Assembly (NCBI RefSeq): GCF_035222375.1
Contig: NW_026946364.1
Coordinates: forward strand, 992,001-1,056,000
DNA: 64,000 bases
DNA from: Podospora pseudocomata
Taxonomy: Eukaryota; Ascomycota; Sordariomycetes; Sordariales; Podosporaceae
Direction of reading: 5' to 3'
The notes beneath the pieces were generated by a model. The model saw only the letters and a program-made list of their open reading frames with translations, was not told the origin of the DNA and ran no database searches. Both the position numbers and the translations under genes were made by a program. Position 1 is the first letter of the stretch, and each line of letters starts with the position of its first letter. Shown here in pieces: positions 10,798 to 21,818 of this stretch.

Positions 10798-12913
10798 CTA
10801 TTGGAGCCCGGCACTGATCTTCCTCTGTGTCGTGACCGGAGACACATGACTCGCGCTCCCTACCCGCCCGCTGGTCTTGCGAACGCCCGTGGGAGCCACG
10901 GCGCCTTGCCTCTTGGGATTGCTGCTGCCTCCGCGAACCTTGGTCAGAACCCCAGACGCGGAACTAACTCGCTGGGCTTGCTCGTAAGACTTGGTTCTGG
11001 CTGCTCCGGTGCCGATGTTCTCGATATCGTTGGACGCATCGTTGTCGACGACTTGATAGACGGTTGTGGTGGTTGTTGTTTGTTGGCTGACGGCACGCTC
11101 GCTGGTACGGCGATCCGGAGACACTGACGCTGAAGCCTTGCGATGAGAGCGCATTCGCAAATACAACTCCTCGTCCGACTCGTTGCCCTGCGACGTCCGG
11201 TGCATCGAGATGATCTCGGTTTGGGTCTCCTCGACGGCGCGCTCCTCCTCGACAGTAGCGACAACAGTGGCGGTGTTGCGGCCATACCCAGCACGAGCAG
11301 TCTTTCTCGGTTGACCTGGTGTCGGCGCAGGAAGATAGTCTTCCTTGTTGTCCCGAGCATTGTCAACCGAATCCATCTCGCCGAGTGGTGTGCGCCCTGC
11401 GCGGTTGGGAGGGGTGGCGACGCCATTCTTGCTCGCACCACGAGCAGCCTTTTGGACCGCACGGTTGGGAGTCTGGGGTACACCCTTGGCCGCGTTGGCA
11501 GCCATCTCCTTGCGGAGCCTCCTCTCGATGCGCTCCTCGAGCCACCATTCCCGGAAGACACCCTGGTTCAAGTGAAGCCAGTGCTGCTGGGGGCCAACGA
11601 CCATGCCCGGACGCATGAAGCGCATGTAGGCGATGACCTCGTTGGCGGTGAAGCCATATCTGTAAACGAGGTAGGCACCAATCAAGCAGCCAGTGCGACC
11701 GAGACCAGCCTTGCAGTGAACAGCTATGCCCTTCTTCCTGACCGTGATCATCTCGTGAGCCAAGCGAATGAATTTGCGCACAGTGGAAAGAGGTGGGCAG
11801 GTGCCGTCCTCGAAGATCATGTCGATGTGCTGGATGCCAAGAGCCTCAAAGTACGAGGCATTGTAGAGAACCGAGTTGAGGCGAACCACGAGTCCAATAT
11901 TCCTCTCGGTAAAGTGTGTCAAGACATTGCGAAGGGGCTGGTTGATAAAGGCGTCCGACTCGATCTGGGCAAGGTTCTTTGGAAGCAGCTCCCAACCTTC
12001 CGTGCCTTCTGGCGTCTTGGCCACCTCGGCGGTCTGTGGGGAAGCAAAAGCAAGGAAGCTGGGCGAGATCCAGTTGAAATCGCCGTTCTCGACCCGCTCA
12101 AACTTTTCGTATTCGTCGAGATCAAAGTTCTCAAGAACGCAGCAGCCCTCCTCCTTGGCCTTCCACACACCATAAACGACATCCTGGACAGTGATGCCAT
12201 AGTCGGCCTGACTATAGCCGGCATCTCTGAAAGGCATGAGGGGGGGGTCGACTTGCGCAACAGGCGCGAGGGCCAAATGTGGTGGCCATGACTGAATCAA
12301 AACCATGTAGCAAGCGAGAAGGCAAGAAGCATTGGCACGGCCTACGAACACGTGGTTAGAATGGAGAAGAAAGCTTTCAGACACAAGATCAAACATACTG
12401 CGAGGATCAGCTCTGCTCCAGAAAACAATGGGCCTGTCCTTGTTCTCCTTCGCTCCGAGGATCTCGTGGAACTGCAGCGCAAAGCGGTAGAGATGTCCAA
12501 TGTGAAGCGGGCCAAAGTCGTGGTGGAAGGCGTTGTAGAGAAGAGTATCATCTACTGTGAAATAGTAGGGCTGCTTGTAGTCTTGGGCGGGAGTGGGCTC
12601 GACATTGCGCTGCGATCGCTTCCTAGGTGACCGAGGAGCTTGGTCGGGGTAGGGAAACAACGTGTTGGCATCGGGCGCCTCGGTGTAAGCGGCGAGATAT
12701 AAGCGGTCTTTTTGAATTGTCAGCCAGGTGATCGGGTAGCCAGGGAGAGGTAAAGAATATTTGACAATTCTGCGGTGACGATGCTGAAGATAACGAGACT
12801 CCATGATCCGGTGATACAAGATGCAAAACAAGCCATTGGCAACAATTGAACATACCAGGAATGTACTCGATAATTTGCCCCATATTGCTGGCGTAGCGGG
12901 TGGAAGGTGCCAT
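10798..12913 (-). CDS. CDC14: Cdc14-type dual-specificity protein phosphatase, two exons
   Basis: Exon 1 is 12913-12856 and exon 2 is 12707-10798, with GTATGT and AAAAAG intron ends joined in phase 1, giving 655 residues. The spliced N-terminus reads MGQIIEYIP-DRLYLAAYTEAP, which matches the conserved Cdc14 start. The alternative of reading through the intron gives sequence unlike the family. Family landmarks in order are the YFTVDDTLLYNAFHHDFGP segment, LAQVDPPLMPFRDAGYS, and the catalytic loop HCKAGLGRTG near residue 350, followed by RFMRPGMVVGPQQHW. The C-terminal 250 residues are low-complexity and basic and end in a conserved RKISAGLQ. Cdc14 removes CDK phosphates at Ser-Pro sites during mitotic exit, cytokinesis and septation. 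The ATG at 12883 is a possible shorter start. It is divergent from PCC1, 0.9 kb away. Confidence 0.94.
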
Positions 12914-13824
12914 CTCTTCGTGGCTCGTCGCTGCGGTCGACGGTGGTGGGATATTCGGTAGGTGAGAATGCGCGCAAGTGCATGTACCCGTGGCGGCTTC
13001 TCGACTTTCGATCAACAATGCAGGTCAAGGTTGCTGCTTTCCAAATGATGCTCTTTTTCTAGAAATTGGTCGCAGTGGGTGGGGGGTAAAAGGTAAGGGA
13101 GGCAGGTGTCGTTGAAGTCGGTGAGGACGCGCAAAACCGGTTCTACTGCAAGAATGAGGGTGGCTGGGGACTGATGTCAACAACGACTGGGGTCGACAAT
13201 GCGCGCGAAGGAGCCTAAGGTAGGCTGGGAAGAACCTTGGCTCTCTCTCTGTTAAGACCAACGACGGCCGGCGGCGCAAAAATCAGTGACGATGATGCTG
13301 TTTGCAATTGGGAAGGAGAGCATGTGGGCAGCCTACGTTCCGCGAGAAAGGTTTTATCGACAGGAGCCAGTGACCCAAGTGTATTTTGACCTTTGTTATT
13401 CCAGCCCATTTGCACGGGGGTCTCGTCTCCAGGGGACCGCTCCACAACAACGGCAAAATCGGGTCGCTCTGCCCTCGTGGACCAATCATATTTCTCATTT
13501 TCGTTTCCAGATTCTCATCACCACAGCAACCAGCCCCCAAGCTTCCCTCCCCACATCAGTTAAGCTCGCTAAGGGCCATCACAGACAGGGGTTTTTAGGT
13601 AGCCACCCTTCGCCCCCCTTCCACACTGTTGGCATTCCTCAGCTATCTTATCGCCCGAAACCTGCCCCACCATCCACAGCACCACGCTCTTCAGCATCGT
13701 CATCCGTCACAAGCCAGTAGCTCCGCCCTTGACGAACTTTTACACTTTCGTTAGCTGCCAGACCGTCTTTTTCTCCTCTTCCTAGTCCAGGAAACAAAAA
13801 AAAGAAGACAGAAAAGTAGCAACC
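12914..13824. promoter_or_regulatory. Divergent promoter region of CDC14 and PCC1
   Basis: The start-to-start interval between CDC14 (minus) and PCC1 (plus). The last ~250 bases before PCC1 are rich in C and A and pyrimidine runs, typical of a fungal leader. No specific binding site is claimed. Confidence 0.5.
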
Positions 13825-14230
13825 ATGTCAACCGAATTAACTTATCCCTGTTCTCTGTATGTCTTTTTCCCCCATCTTATCTGGTGTGTCTAGCAAGATG
13901 AGCGCAATCTAAAATAATCACCCCGCCACTAATCAATCACTGCTTGCTTGCTTTCAACACAGAAGCCTCGATGTCCCCTTTCCCGACGCAAGACTTGCCA
14001 ATGTTGCGCTCCAGGCTCTCGGAGTAGACAAGGAACTATCTACGCTCGTTCAAAAGGAGTTATCGGCCGTTGACTCGACGCTCAAAGTTCGGTACAAGGC
14101 GACAACAAACAGGATGCTGCGCGTGGCTGTCAACTCGTTCTTTGACAGCTTGGCTCTTGTGTTGGAGGTGATGGAACAGTTGGATGTGGATGTAATAGAG
14201 GCTAGAAAGGCGGAAGAAGAGACTGGTTGA
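13825..14230 (+). CDS. PCC1: EKC/KEOPS complex subunit Pcc1, two exons
   Basis: Exons are 13825-13856 and 13963-14230, with GTATGT and CACAG intron ends, a CTAATC-like branch site just upstream, and phase 2. The result is 99 residues. The spliced protein begins MSTELTYPCSLSLDVPFPDA and continues with the Pcc1 core: ARLANVALQALGVDKEL, VDSTLKVRYKATTNRMLRVA and VNSFFDSLALVLEVMEQLDV. This is the pattern of the small alpha/beta Pcc1 (CTAG/Pcc1) family. Pcc1 is the dimerisation subunit of KEOPS, which makes the t6A37 modification of ANN-decoding tRNAs and affects telomeres. The length matches the family. The first exon is only 32 bases, so the gene is easy to miss. It is convergent with SWD3. Confidence 0.93.
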
Positions 14231-14546
14231 AACGGCAAGCTGCAACTGTGAATCACCAGAAACATGAGGCAACTCAAACCACCGTGCCGAGCCGCAAGAG
14301 ATGATGGGGACGGTCAAGACTATTAGGCATGTGAAAGTTAACTGTGCAACCTATAGAGAAAGGCGCGCTTGCTGCATTGCTAGCCTCAAGAGGCACAGCA
14401 TCACGGGAGCATTCGCCGGAACATCAACATCAACATCAACATTAACATCAACATCAACATCAACATCATCAGGGGCACGACAAAGGCGTTTGTAGGCCAC
14501 CAGACATATCCTGGGACGGGTATCTTTTGACGTTAATAAATGGTAC
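14231..14546. other. Convergent intergenic region with hexamer microsatellite
   Basis: The 3' flanks of PCC1 and SWD3. It contains an imperfect (ACATCA)n tract at about 14421-14470, roughly eight copies with one variant unit. No gene is seen. Confidence 0.6.
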
Positions 14547-16246
14547 TTAAATCTGCTCCTGCTTTACCAACTCGTCTTCAATCTGCCTTTGCAGCTCCAT
14601 CTCAATATCAACAGCCATTGCATCGTTGTCGTCCGGGGCAACCCCGTTTTCTTCTGCATGACCATTCATCCCATTTGGTGTGGTACCATTCGGCTGGGCC
14701 TCGGGCTGCCGGCTTGGCTGGTGTCTAAACACTTTGATGGTGTTGTCCTGCCCACAGCTGACCATTGTCTTACCGTTGACATCCACCCAGAAGCACACGC
14801 CATCGTGCGCCCCAGTGATCCGTTGGACAATCATCTTGTCTACAACATCCCACATAACAATGTCACCGTCCTCGCTGGCTGACACTATGAAGGGTTGCGG
14901 CTTGTCGTCTTCGTCTGGCTCGTATCCATCCTCGGCGTAGGTAACAGCGCCAAAACACCCCCCGATAGAGAACCCCTTGTTCTTGTGACCTTGATATGTC
15001 TTCTTGACCGTACCAGATACGTAGTCCCACAGTCGAATCGAGTTGTCGAGGTTGAAGGCTAGAACGAACCTTCCGTTGGGGCTGAAGCAGACGTTGGTGA
15101 CGGCTGGGTTGTCTTCGTGGACTAGTGTTCTAAGACATTGCCCAGTTGAAGTGTCCCAGACACGACTGTGGGCGCAAACAACCTTGTGTTAGTGATCGAT
15201 CAATGAAGGCGGCAGGCGGTTAGGGATAACACTTGCATCAATCCATCCGTACTGCAGCTCACCACCAACGTCCCGTCGTTACAGAACCCAATCCCGCTCA
15301 CTGGATCACTGTGCGCAGGTAAACTCCTCATCAACCGCCCAGCTCTGACGTCCCATAAGAAAACCGCCTCGTCATAGCTCCCGCTTGCCAGAATGTTGCC
15401 TTTTGGTGAAAAGGCCAGACAGTAAACGTAGTTGTGATGGCCCAATAACGGACCTTTACCAGTTCTCCCTCCTCGTATCGTGGACGAGCCTCTGTATTCT
15501 TTTCCGGTAGCATCCGGCGTAGAGTGCGCAGCATGCGCCGGGTTCCCTGTTAACCTGTCCCATAACCTGATAGCTTTGTCGTCGGACCCCGTGGCGATGG
15601 TGTTGCTGTCGGGCGCCCAAGCCAAACAAGAAATACCGGCCATGTGCCCGACGATGGTGTCCAAGCACTCTCCCGTAGCGGCGTCCCATATCTTTACTGT
15701 GGCATCGGCCGAGGCAGAGGCAATCCAACACCCGTCGGGGGAGATGCGTACTTGGGAGATGGCTTTCATGTGCCCCTTGAGGCAGAGGTGAGGTTGGTAG
15801 TTTGGTCTGATAGGCGGTCGGTGGATGGATGGGGGGGTCGGTTGGGCAGACTGTGAACGGGATATGGACTGGGAACGGGATCGGGAGCGTGATTGTGATC
15901 TAGAGTATGGTGTTTGGGAGCGGGATCTCGATCTGAATAAGGATCTTGATCTCGACCGTGAACGAGACCGAGATCTTGACCGTGAGCCATCGCGGGAGGA
16001 TGTAGGTGATCGGGAATTGTATCTTTCTCTGCTTTGGCTGCGCGAGGCCCGCTCGCGACGTATTGAAAGACCTTGGGTCTGTTGGACGAGGCTGCTATCG
16101 TGGGGTGGGGTGCTGTCGCGTGCACCATCAAGGTTGCCAGGCGAGCTGTACCGTGGTGTTGAGTCCATGCTGTCACCGTCTACTCGGCGTCGCTTTGAAG
16201 GTGGTTCCGGAAAAGGGGTCGCCGTGGTAGAGTCGAGCGTTGACAT
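14547..16246 (-). CDS. SWD3: COMPASS WD40 subunit Swd3/WDR5-like, with RS-rich N-terminus
   Basis: Exon 1 is 16246-15237 and exon 2 is 15165-14547, giving 542 residues. The start is the first ATG in the open frame (MSTLDSTTATPFPEPPSKRRR). Residues 1-150 are disordered, with a long run of Arg-Ser dipeptides. From about residue 155 come WD40 repeats: LKGHMKAISQVRISPDG, SADATVKIWDAATGECLDT, GSDDKAIRLWDRLTGN, GSYDEAVFLWDVRAGRLM, then across the splice STDGLIRVWDTSTGQCLRTL, NLDNSIRLWDYVSGT and SEDGDIVMWDV. The order and the NPAVT/SPNGRFVLA pattern resemble WDR5/Swd3, the propeller that helps Set1 methylate histone H3 Lys4. Only a GC-AG intron (15236-15166) keeps the WD repeat in frame. The short acidic tail after the propeller is unusual. 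Confidence 0.85.
15166..15236 (-). other. GC-AG intron in SWD3
   Basis: A 71-base intron that starts GCAAGT at 15236 and ends CACAG at 15166. Removing it restores TTG AT|T CGT GTC TGG (LIRVW), the expected end of a WD repeat. The nearest GT donor (GTGTTA, four bases downstream) puts exon 2 out of frame. Confidence 0.8.
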
Positions 16247-16760
16247 TGTTTTGTTTCGGCGAGGAACTGGTTCAAAGGGAGCTCCGACAGCCTGCCTGCC
16301 GGAAAAGTTTCCAGGTCGCGAAGCCGATCGCTGACGGCCGCGTTGAACGTTGCAGTTGACGGGACGTGACAAGGGGCTTTTGCGCTAAAATCTTGGCTGG
16401 ATCTGCTTCCGCACAGTGCCGCCGGCCATTGGCCAATTCTAGACCGTTGGCCGGGGATAATTCTCAGGCGCGCACAGGCACTGAAGGGACACGGCAGGGA
16501 AAACCCAGAGTTGGTGGATGCCATTGGATGAGATTGGGGATGTTGGGGAGGTGCTTGAAGCTCTCTTCTTTCATCAAACATATCTGCTTCGTATTAAGGG
16601 AGTTTTTATACATTGCGAGGGGTGCATAGGTTATGAGATATATCTCATGTGAAGCGTCTTATTCTCTTTGGGCTTCAAACCAACTTTCTGTCAACAACAA
16701 ACAGACGCGAAGCTGCCAAACACAATCTCGTATGAAACATATCAACAATCTTGAAGGACC
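16247..16760. promoter_or_regulatory. Divergent promoter of SWD3 and ISC1
   Basis: A 514-base start-to-start interval. The frame upstream of SWD3 stays open for 42 codons but begins at a TTG, so it is taken as leader. No defined operator was seen. Confidence 0.55.
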
Positions 16761-18424
16761 ATGGAAGAGTTACCGACAGAGCTCAACATCGTGACGCTCA
16801 ATTGCTGGGGCCTCAAATTCATCTCCAAGCTGCGCAATGAACGCTTGGCCGAAATCGGACGTCAACTTGCGATAGCAGACCCTTCACCACACATCGTCTG
16901 CTTACAAGAATGCTTCACTCAGGAGGATTACAAGGCCATCCGACGTGAGACGCGCTTCATTCTCCCCTATGGGAAGTTTTACTTCAGCGGGCCTTTCGGA
17001 GGAGGGCTCGCCATTCTCTCAAAATGGCCGATTGAAGAGAGCACTCTGTTTCGCTACCCACTGAACGGCCGGCCGACGGCTTTCTGGCGTGGAGATTGGT
17101 ATGTCGGAAAAGGGGTGGCCTGCGCAAAGATTCGCTATGGGCCGGCGGCGAAGCAGGTGATTGAGGTGTTCTGTACTCACACTCACTCGCCGTATGAGGC
17201 TGGTCAACCCGACGATTCATATCTCGCCCAGAGACTCGCGCAGTCATGGGAGATATCAAAACTGCTTCGCGGAGCTGCTGAGCGTGGTCATCTGGTGCTT
17301 GGTTGCGGCGACTTCAACATGGTTCCCATGTCACTGGAACATCAACTTGTTACCGCCAACACACCTGTTCGCGATGTCTGGCGGGTTTTGCACCCAGACA
17401 GCTCTCTCGGGCCAGCAGATCACCCGGCCGAAAAGGCTCGCCGCCGCCCAATACCAACTGCAGGGTTCAACATTGAGGAGAATGGCGCCGCTTCAGACGG
17501 TCCATATTGCACATGGCGGTGGACCAAAGAACAGCAGAAGCTCCTCGGGCCAGGAAAACCCCCAGTCACCGTCCCCCCTGACACTATCGGTATGCCCCTT
17601 CATTACTCAACTCGACGTGATCAACCCACTAACAACCCCCAGACCGCCGCGGCAAACGCCTCGACTACATCTTCGCCGGCTCAGGCGACATCGCCTCCCT
17701 CAACGGCGGCTGGGTCGTCAAGGCCGCCCGCGTAGGCATGATGATGCGCCACCCAGAACTAGGCTGCTCCCTCAGCGACCACTTTGCTGTCGAAGCCACC
17801 CTCGCCTTCCACCCTCTGTCCTCCTCGGCACAGTCCAGCAGTAAAGCACCGCCAAACGGCAACAAGCCCGCCCCCGCGGACGAGTCACTCATCCTCAAAG
17901 CGCCCCCCAAAATCCGCCAACCTGGCCAAGACGACGCCAGCACCATCCCCGACACCGACGACAAGTACGTCCAAGACGGAACCTACCTCCAGTCTCCCAC
18001 CCCCTCGTCCATCAGGGACAATTCTTCATTTGACGCCCAGCTTTTGTCCTTCCTGACCGCCGATCACCTCCAGCTACCAACCTCGGCGTATGATTTTATT
18101 TTGCAGGAGATCCACAAGTATAGACTCCGGGAGGAGAAGCAGAAGAAGTGGAGGGGGTGGCACTTTTTTGGGTCGTTGGCTGTGTTGGTCGGCTGTTTGG
18201 TTGGGGTGTGGTGGTCACCGGCGAACTATGTCGCTTTTGTGCTGGTGCTGGTGAGCAGCTTGAGCCTTGTCGCGGGAACGGTGGATGGGTTGATGAGTTT
18301 GTTGTTTTTCAGGAGCGAGCTGGGGGCGTTGAGGGAGTTTGAGTGGGAGGTTGTGAATGCTAAGCTGAGTGCTGGGGATAGGGTGCCGACTGCGGATGGG
18401 GAGGGCGAGGAGAGAGGGTGGTGA
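16761..18424 (+). CDS. ISC1: Inositol phosphosphingolipid phospholipase C (neutral sphingomyelinase), two exons
   Basis: Exons are 16761-17589 and 17643-18424. The 53-base intron has GTATGC and CCCAG ends and phase 1. The protein has 536 residues. It carries the endonuclease/exonuclease/phosphatase fold: LNCWGL with Asn14, LQECF with the Mg-binding Glu50, FCTHTHSPY, GCGDFNMVP, the splice-spanning DRRGKRLDYIFAG, and the closing SDHFAVEATL with its catalytic Asp-His pair near residue 321. Near the C-terminus two adjacent hydrophobic helices (WHFFGSLAVLVGCLVGVWW and the next segment) match the membrane anchor of Isc1/nSMase. The enzyme cleaves the head group from inositol phosphosphingolipids to release ceramide. 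An in-family insertion of about 90 polar residues separates the catalytic domain from the anchor. Confidence 0.93.
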
Positions 18425-18807
18425 TGTTCGTGTAGGAAAAGGAGAAGAAGGTTGGGTGGGATAATAATTAATTCATAATAATGGAAGAGGTGGGGGTGAT
18501 GAGACGGATGATGTGCATGAGGTGTTTATATACCCGGGGAGCTATCTAGTCACGAGTAATATCATTTTCTATCCCCATTTCCATACCTTGACAGCTATCA
18601 ACATGGTCATCTTACTTTAGGCATTACGTTACTGCTCATCAACACGCTACCCATCCAACCCGACGACCCAAAGGAGAAGTACCTAAACGCACAAACAGGA
18701 ACCAGAAAACTCATCTTTCATGGCAAATGAACCATCTGTATAACCCCCTTTCCCTCTATAACAAATGACACACACTTAAAAAGAAATATACAACCCATAT
18801 CCCCACC
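18425..18807. other. Convergent intergenic region
   Basis: The shared 3' flank of ISC1 and the acid phosphatase gene. It is A/T-richer than the flanking coding sequence. No gene is seen. Confidence 0.5.
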
Positions 18808-20771
18808 CTAAACAGGCACCCCATCCACCACCCTCCCATACTCCCAATTCTCCCCGCTCAACTCCCCATGGCAAGCCTCCTCGTATCTCGCCATCTTCGC
18901 CATCCTCTCCTGCGCCTTCAAAAATGCCCCCAACTCACACCACCCATCCTTCCTCGCCCCATCGCACTCCTCCAAGCTCCACCCCAAATGCACCGTCCTT
19001 TGGTTTAGCACAAAATGGACATACTCCGTCTCTTTCCCTGTCTCATCCACCTCCCGATTCGCCAGAACCGGTTTTTGAGTTTTGATAATCTCGATGTCGA
19101 GCCTGGCACCAAACGGCGTCATGTCCGACACGGTAAAGTTATGCTGACCTGGGTACTTGAGCGGGTCGAGTGTGTCCCCGAACTGCGTTAGGCCAAAGGC
19201 AGCCAGGATGCTGATGATGTTGGTGTCGTGGGAAAAGTCAAAGTAGAGAGACTGGTTCAGGGGAAATGTGCCGGTGTTGTTGTCGAGGGTGACGTTGATC
19301 TGGGAGCCTGAGTACCCTAGGGTGCGGTTCTGGAGGCGGGCAACGACTTCTTGCTGGTAACCAAGGCCGATCGCTCTCTGTTACACGTCATTAGTAAAGA
19401 TCAAGAGAGGGTAGCGTGTGATGAAGACCTACTCCAACCGGCGATCCAAATCCATCGTTTCCGTAAAAGTTGAGATCGATCGAGTACCCGAAATGAAGCC
19501 ACTCTTCATATGTAAACAACTCGCAGAACTTGCTGAAGCCGTATGCCACCTATCCTCATGTCAGCCGTACACATCCTCATCACCAAGTCAAAAACTCACA
19601 GTCTCATATGGACACATTGTCTGCGCAGCGTATGTATCCTCAACCGTCCACTCGTACCCTTCAACCAACTTCGCCAGCCTCTCCGTTGCTATTTCTCGTT
19701 AGCAAACTCCCTTCACCCATCCCTTTTGGTTCAAACTCACCATTCTGCAAGTAAACCCCAATCCACTTCTCCTGCGCCTTGGACCCCCCATTCACCTTGT
19801 TCCCATTCGGGCAGTTCAAATACCCAGCCAGACTATTATTGTACCCAGCATCCTCAATGATAACCTCAATCGTCGCATTACTCGTCCACCCCAACCCGAA
19901 GAACCCCGCCATAAAATTCTCGGCCGACTTCAACATCCTGTCCTGCGTCGTCGTCCGCACAATAATCTTGCTGTTAGGATTATACAGCTTCCCATACATG
20001 TACGCATGCAAAACCCCCGAATCATACAACTCCTGCCTCCCCTTCGGCACCAGTATCTCCTGCCCCAACTCATACCTCCACTCATTCAAAAACCCTAGAT
20101 CACCACTCGTCTTGAACCCCCCCTTCTGCTTTGCCTCCCCGATCCTCCTCCCCAACCCATCAACATTGCTCCCAACAGTCGGGTACCGACTCCCATGCCT
20201 AGACACCATCTGAACCTGCACAATGTCCGCCCCCTCCGGCAAAGGCCACTCCTCGACCCCAAACCCCTTAGCCGGTCTATACGGCGTCAAAAACCCCATC
20301 TCCCCAAAGATACTCCCCCCCTTCTCACTCCCATCCCCACCCCGCACCGGCACCTGCGTCTGCAACGGCTCGTTCGGAACCCACGTCTTCCCATCTTCCA
20401 CGCCCCACTCCTTCGTCTGGGCCAAAAAACCCGGCTTGCCAGTAGCAGTTGGCCCAGCCCATTTCCCGTCCTCAGTATTAAAGTACTGAGGCACAGTACT
20501 AGTCGGTTCGCACCCCCCACCACCAGCCCCAGGAACAATAAACTTACCGTTTGGTTTCGTGGCTGATGGGGAGGGCGAAGGCGAGGAGTGATACCCAAAC
20601 AGGGAGCCATCCCCCGTAAACAACGCCACCAGCAGCACCAACGGCAACGACACCAGAAACGACAATGAGAAGGTGACTACATCCCTCCTGTAGATCCTGA
20701 ACGCGCGGGGGTCAAAGTTTCGGGGTGTGGGAGGGAGTGGTTTGCCAGCTAGATCGTCCATTGCGTAGACA

Positions 20772-20803
<32 letters not shown>

Positions 20804-20863
20804 GTTGCTGTCGTGGTCGGTGGTCGACACAGGGGCGTACCCCGATGTGGCCGGGTTGCGCAT
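18808..20863 (-). CDS. Histidine acid phosphatase (phytase-like), membrane-anchored, four exons
   Basis: Exons are 20863-19741, 19688-19600, 19549-19433 and 19377-18808. All introns have GT..AG ends and phases agree, giving 632 residues. Residues 20-32 are an Asn run. A single hydrophobic helix near residues 60-80 (DVVTFSLSFLVSLPLVLLV) suggests a type II membrane anchor. The catalytic RHGSRYP near residue 222 gives the nucleophilic His. SHDTNI near residue 490 gives the His-Asp proton donor pair. N-glycosylation sequons (NNS, NRT, NVT, NQS, NFT) suit an outside location. The family hydrolyses phosphomonoesters such as phytate. The start is the first ATG; the TTG six codons earlier is not used as one. 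About 130 residues between anchor and catalytic domain are Gly/Pro-rich. The exact substrate cannot be told. Confidence 0.88.
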
Positions 20864-21818
20864 TTTTGTAACAACAATCAAAACACACAGGCGCGGGCGA
20901 GCGGGCGGGCGGGTGTTCTTTGAAGTGTCACAAAGAAATGAATGTCCCCCTGTGCCCTCGAACGGAAGGGAAAATAAAAAAAATTAAAAAAATTCGTACT
21001 CCCGTAACGAATGAAGAAAAGGGGGTCGAGAATGTCGACGAGTGATTGATAATGCCAAGCCCCTCAAAAGTCGGTGGACATGTACCCTCAAACAAATGTC
21101 AAACTCGTCATCAACCTATCCTCTCATCTCATCATCCCAACTTGTCCTTTTCCCAGTGTCGAACATGAGCAATGAATGATGAAACAAAAAAACGGGAAAA
21201 AGGAAGCAACGACCGACCGACCAACCCAATTCGCAATTTCGCATGTTGGATAGAATGCACAGACCATCCAACATATAACGGGCAACCGCGACTTACACAC
21301 ACCCTGGCAACTCCTTCCCTTTTGGATCTCATCTCAAACCACACACACACACACACACGTACACAGGTCAAGTTTGACAAGAACGGCAAGTGCGACTGTT
21401 GCAGAAACTGCATGTGGCACACTCTTTCATTATGAACGTTTTGTTGCAACAATTTCACAGCCTCTACAAGTAAAGCAAACGCTCCCACGTGAGCCCACCC
21501 CTGAATTAAACCCCCATCCCCTAAATCCAGTCAACTCACTGTCATCCATCTAGTGACCATCATCTTCCGACTCTCCTAACGAGGCAGACAGTCTCACAAC
21601 CCAAAAATCCAACCTCTTGAAATGGCCTGACGAACACACCATTTATGATACACACATAAAATGCCAACAGTAAAAAATCTCAATCTCATATCTCATAAAT
21701 GACGGGTATCAAAAAAAAAAAAAACTCTTCGTGTCCCCCCTCCCCCCCCCCTCCCAGTATGTACGCAACGCTTTTAACCCCCCCATCTTCCTCTTCTCCC
21801 TCCCCCCCCACCCTAACC
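20864..21818. other. Intergenic: acid phosphatase promoter and CRT10-like 3' flank, with (AC)n
   Basis: The right part is C-rich. It contains the dinucleotide repeat (AC)9 at 21341-21358 and an A run at 21711-21723. No gene is seen. Confidence 0.55.
21341..21358. repeat. (AC)9 microsatellite
   Basis: Nine perfect AC units seen directly in the sequence, in non-coding DNA. Confidence 0.9.

Noticed and set aside
11143-12291. 382-codon open frame on the plus strand
   Set aside because: It is fully antisense to CDC14, whose domain sequence is unambiguous; a GC-rich shadow frame.
16247-16372. SWD3 start at 16372
   Set aside because: That codon is TTG; the first ATG in frame is at 16246.
20864-20881. 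Start of the acid phosphatase at 20881
   Set aside because: That codon is TTG; the first ATG in frame is at 20863.
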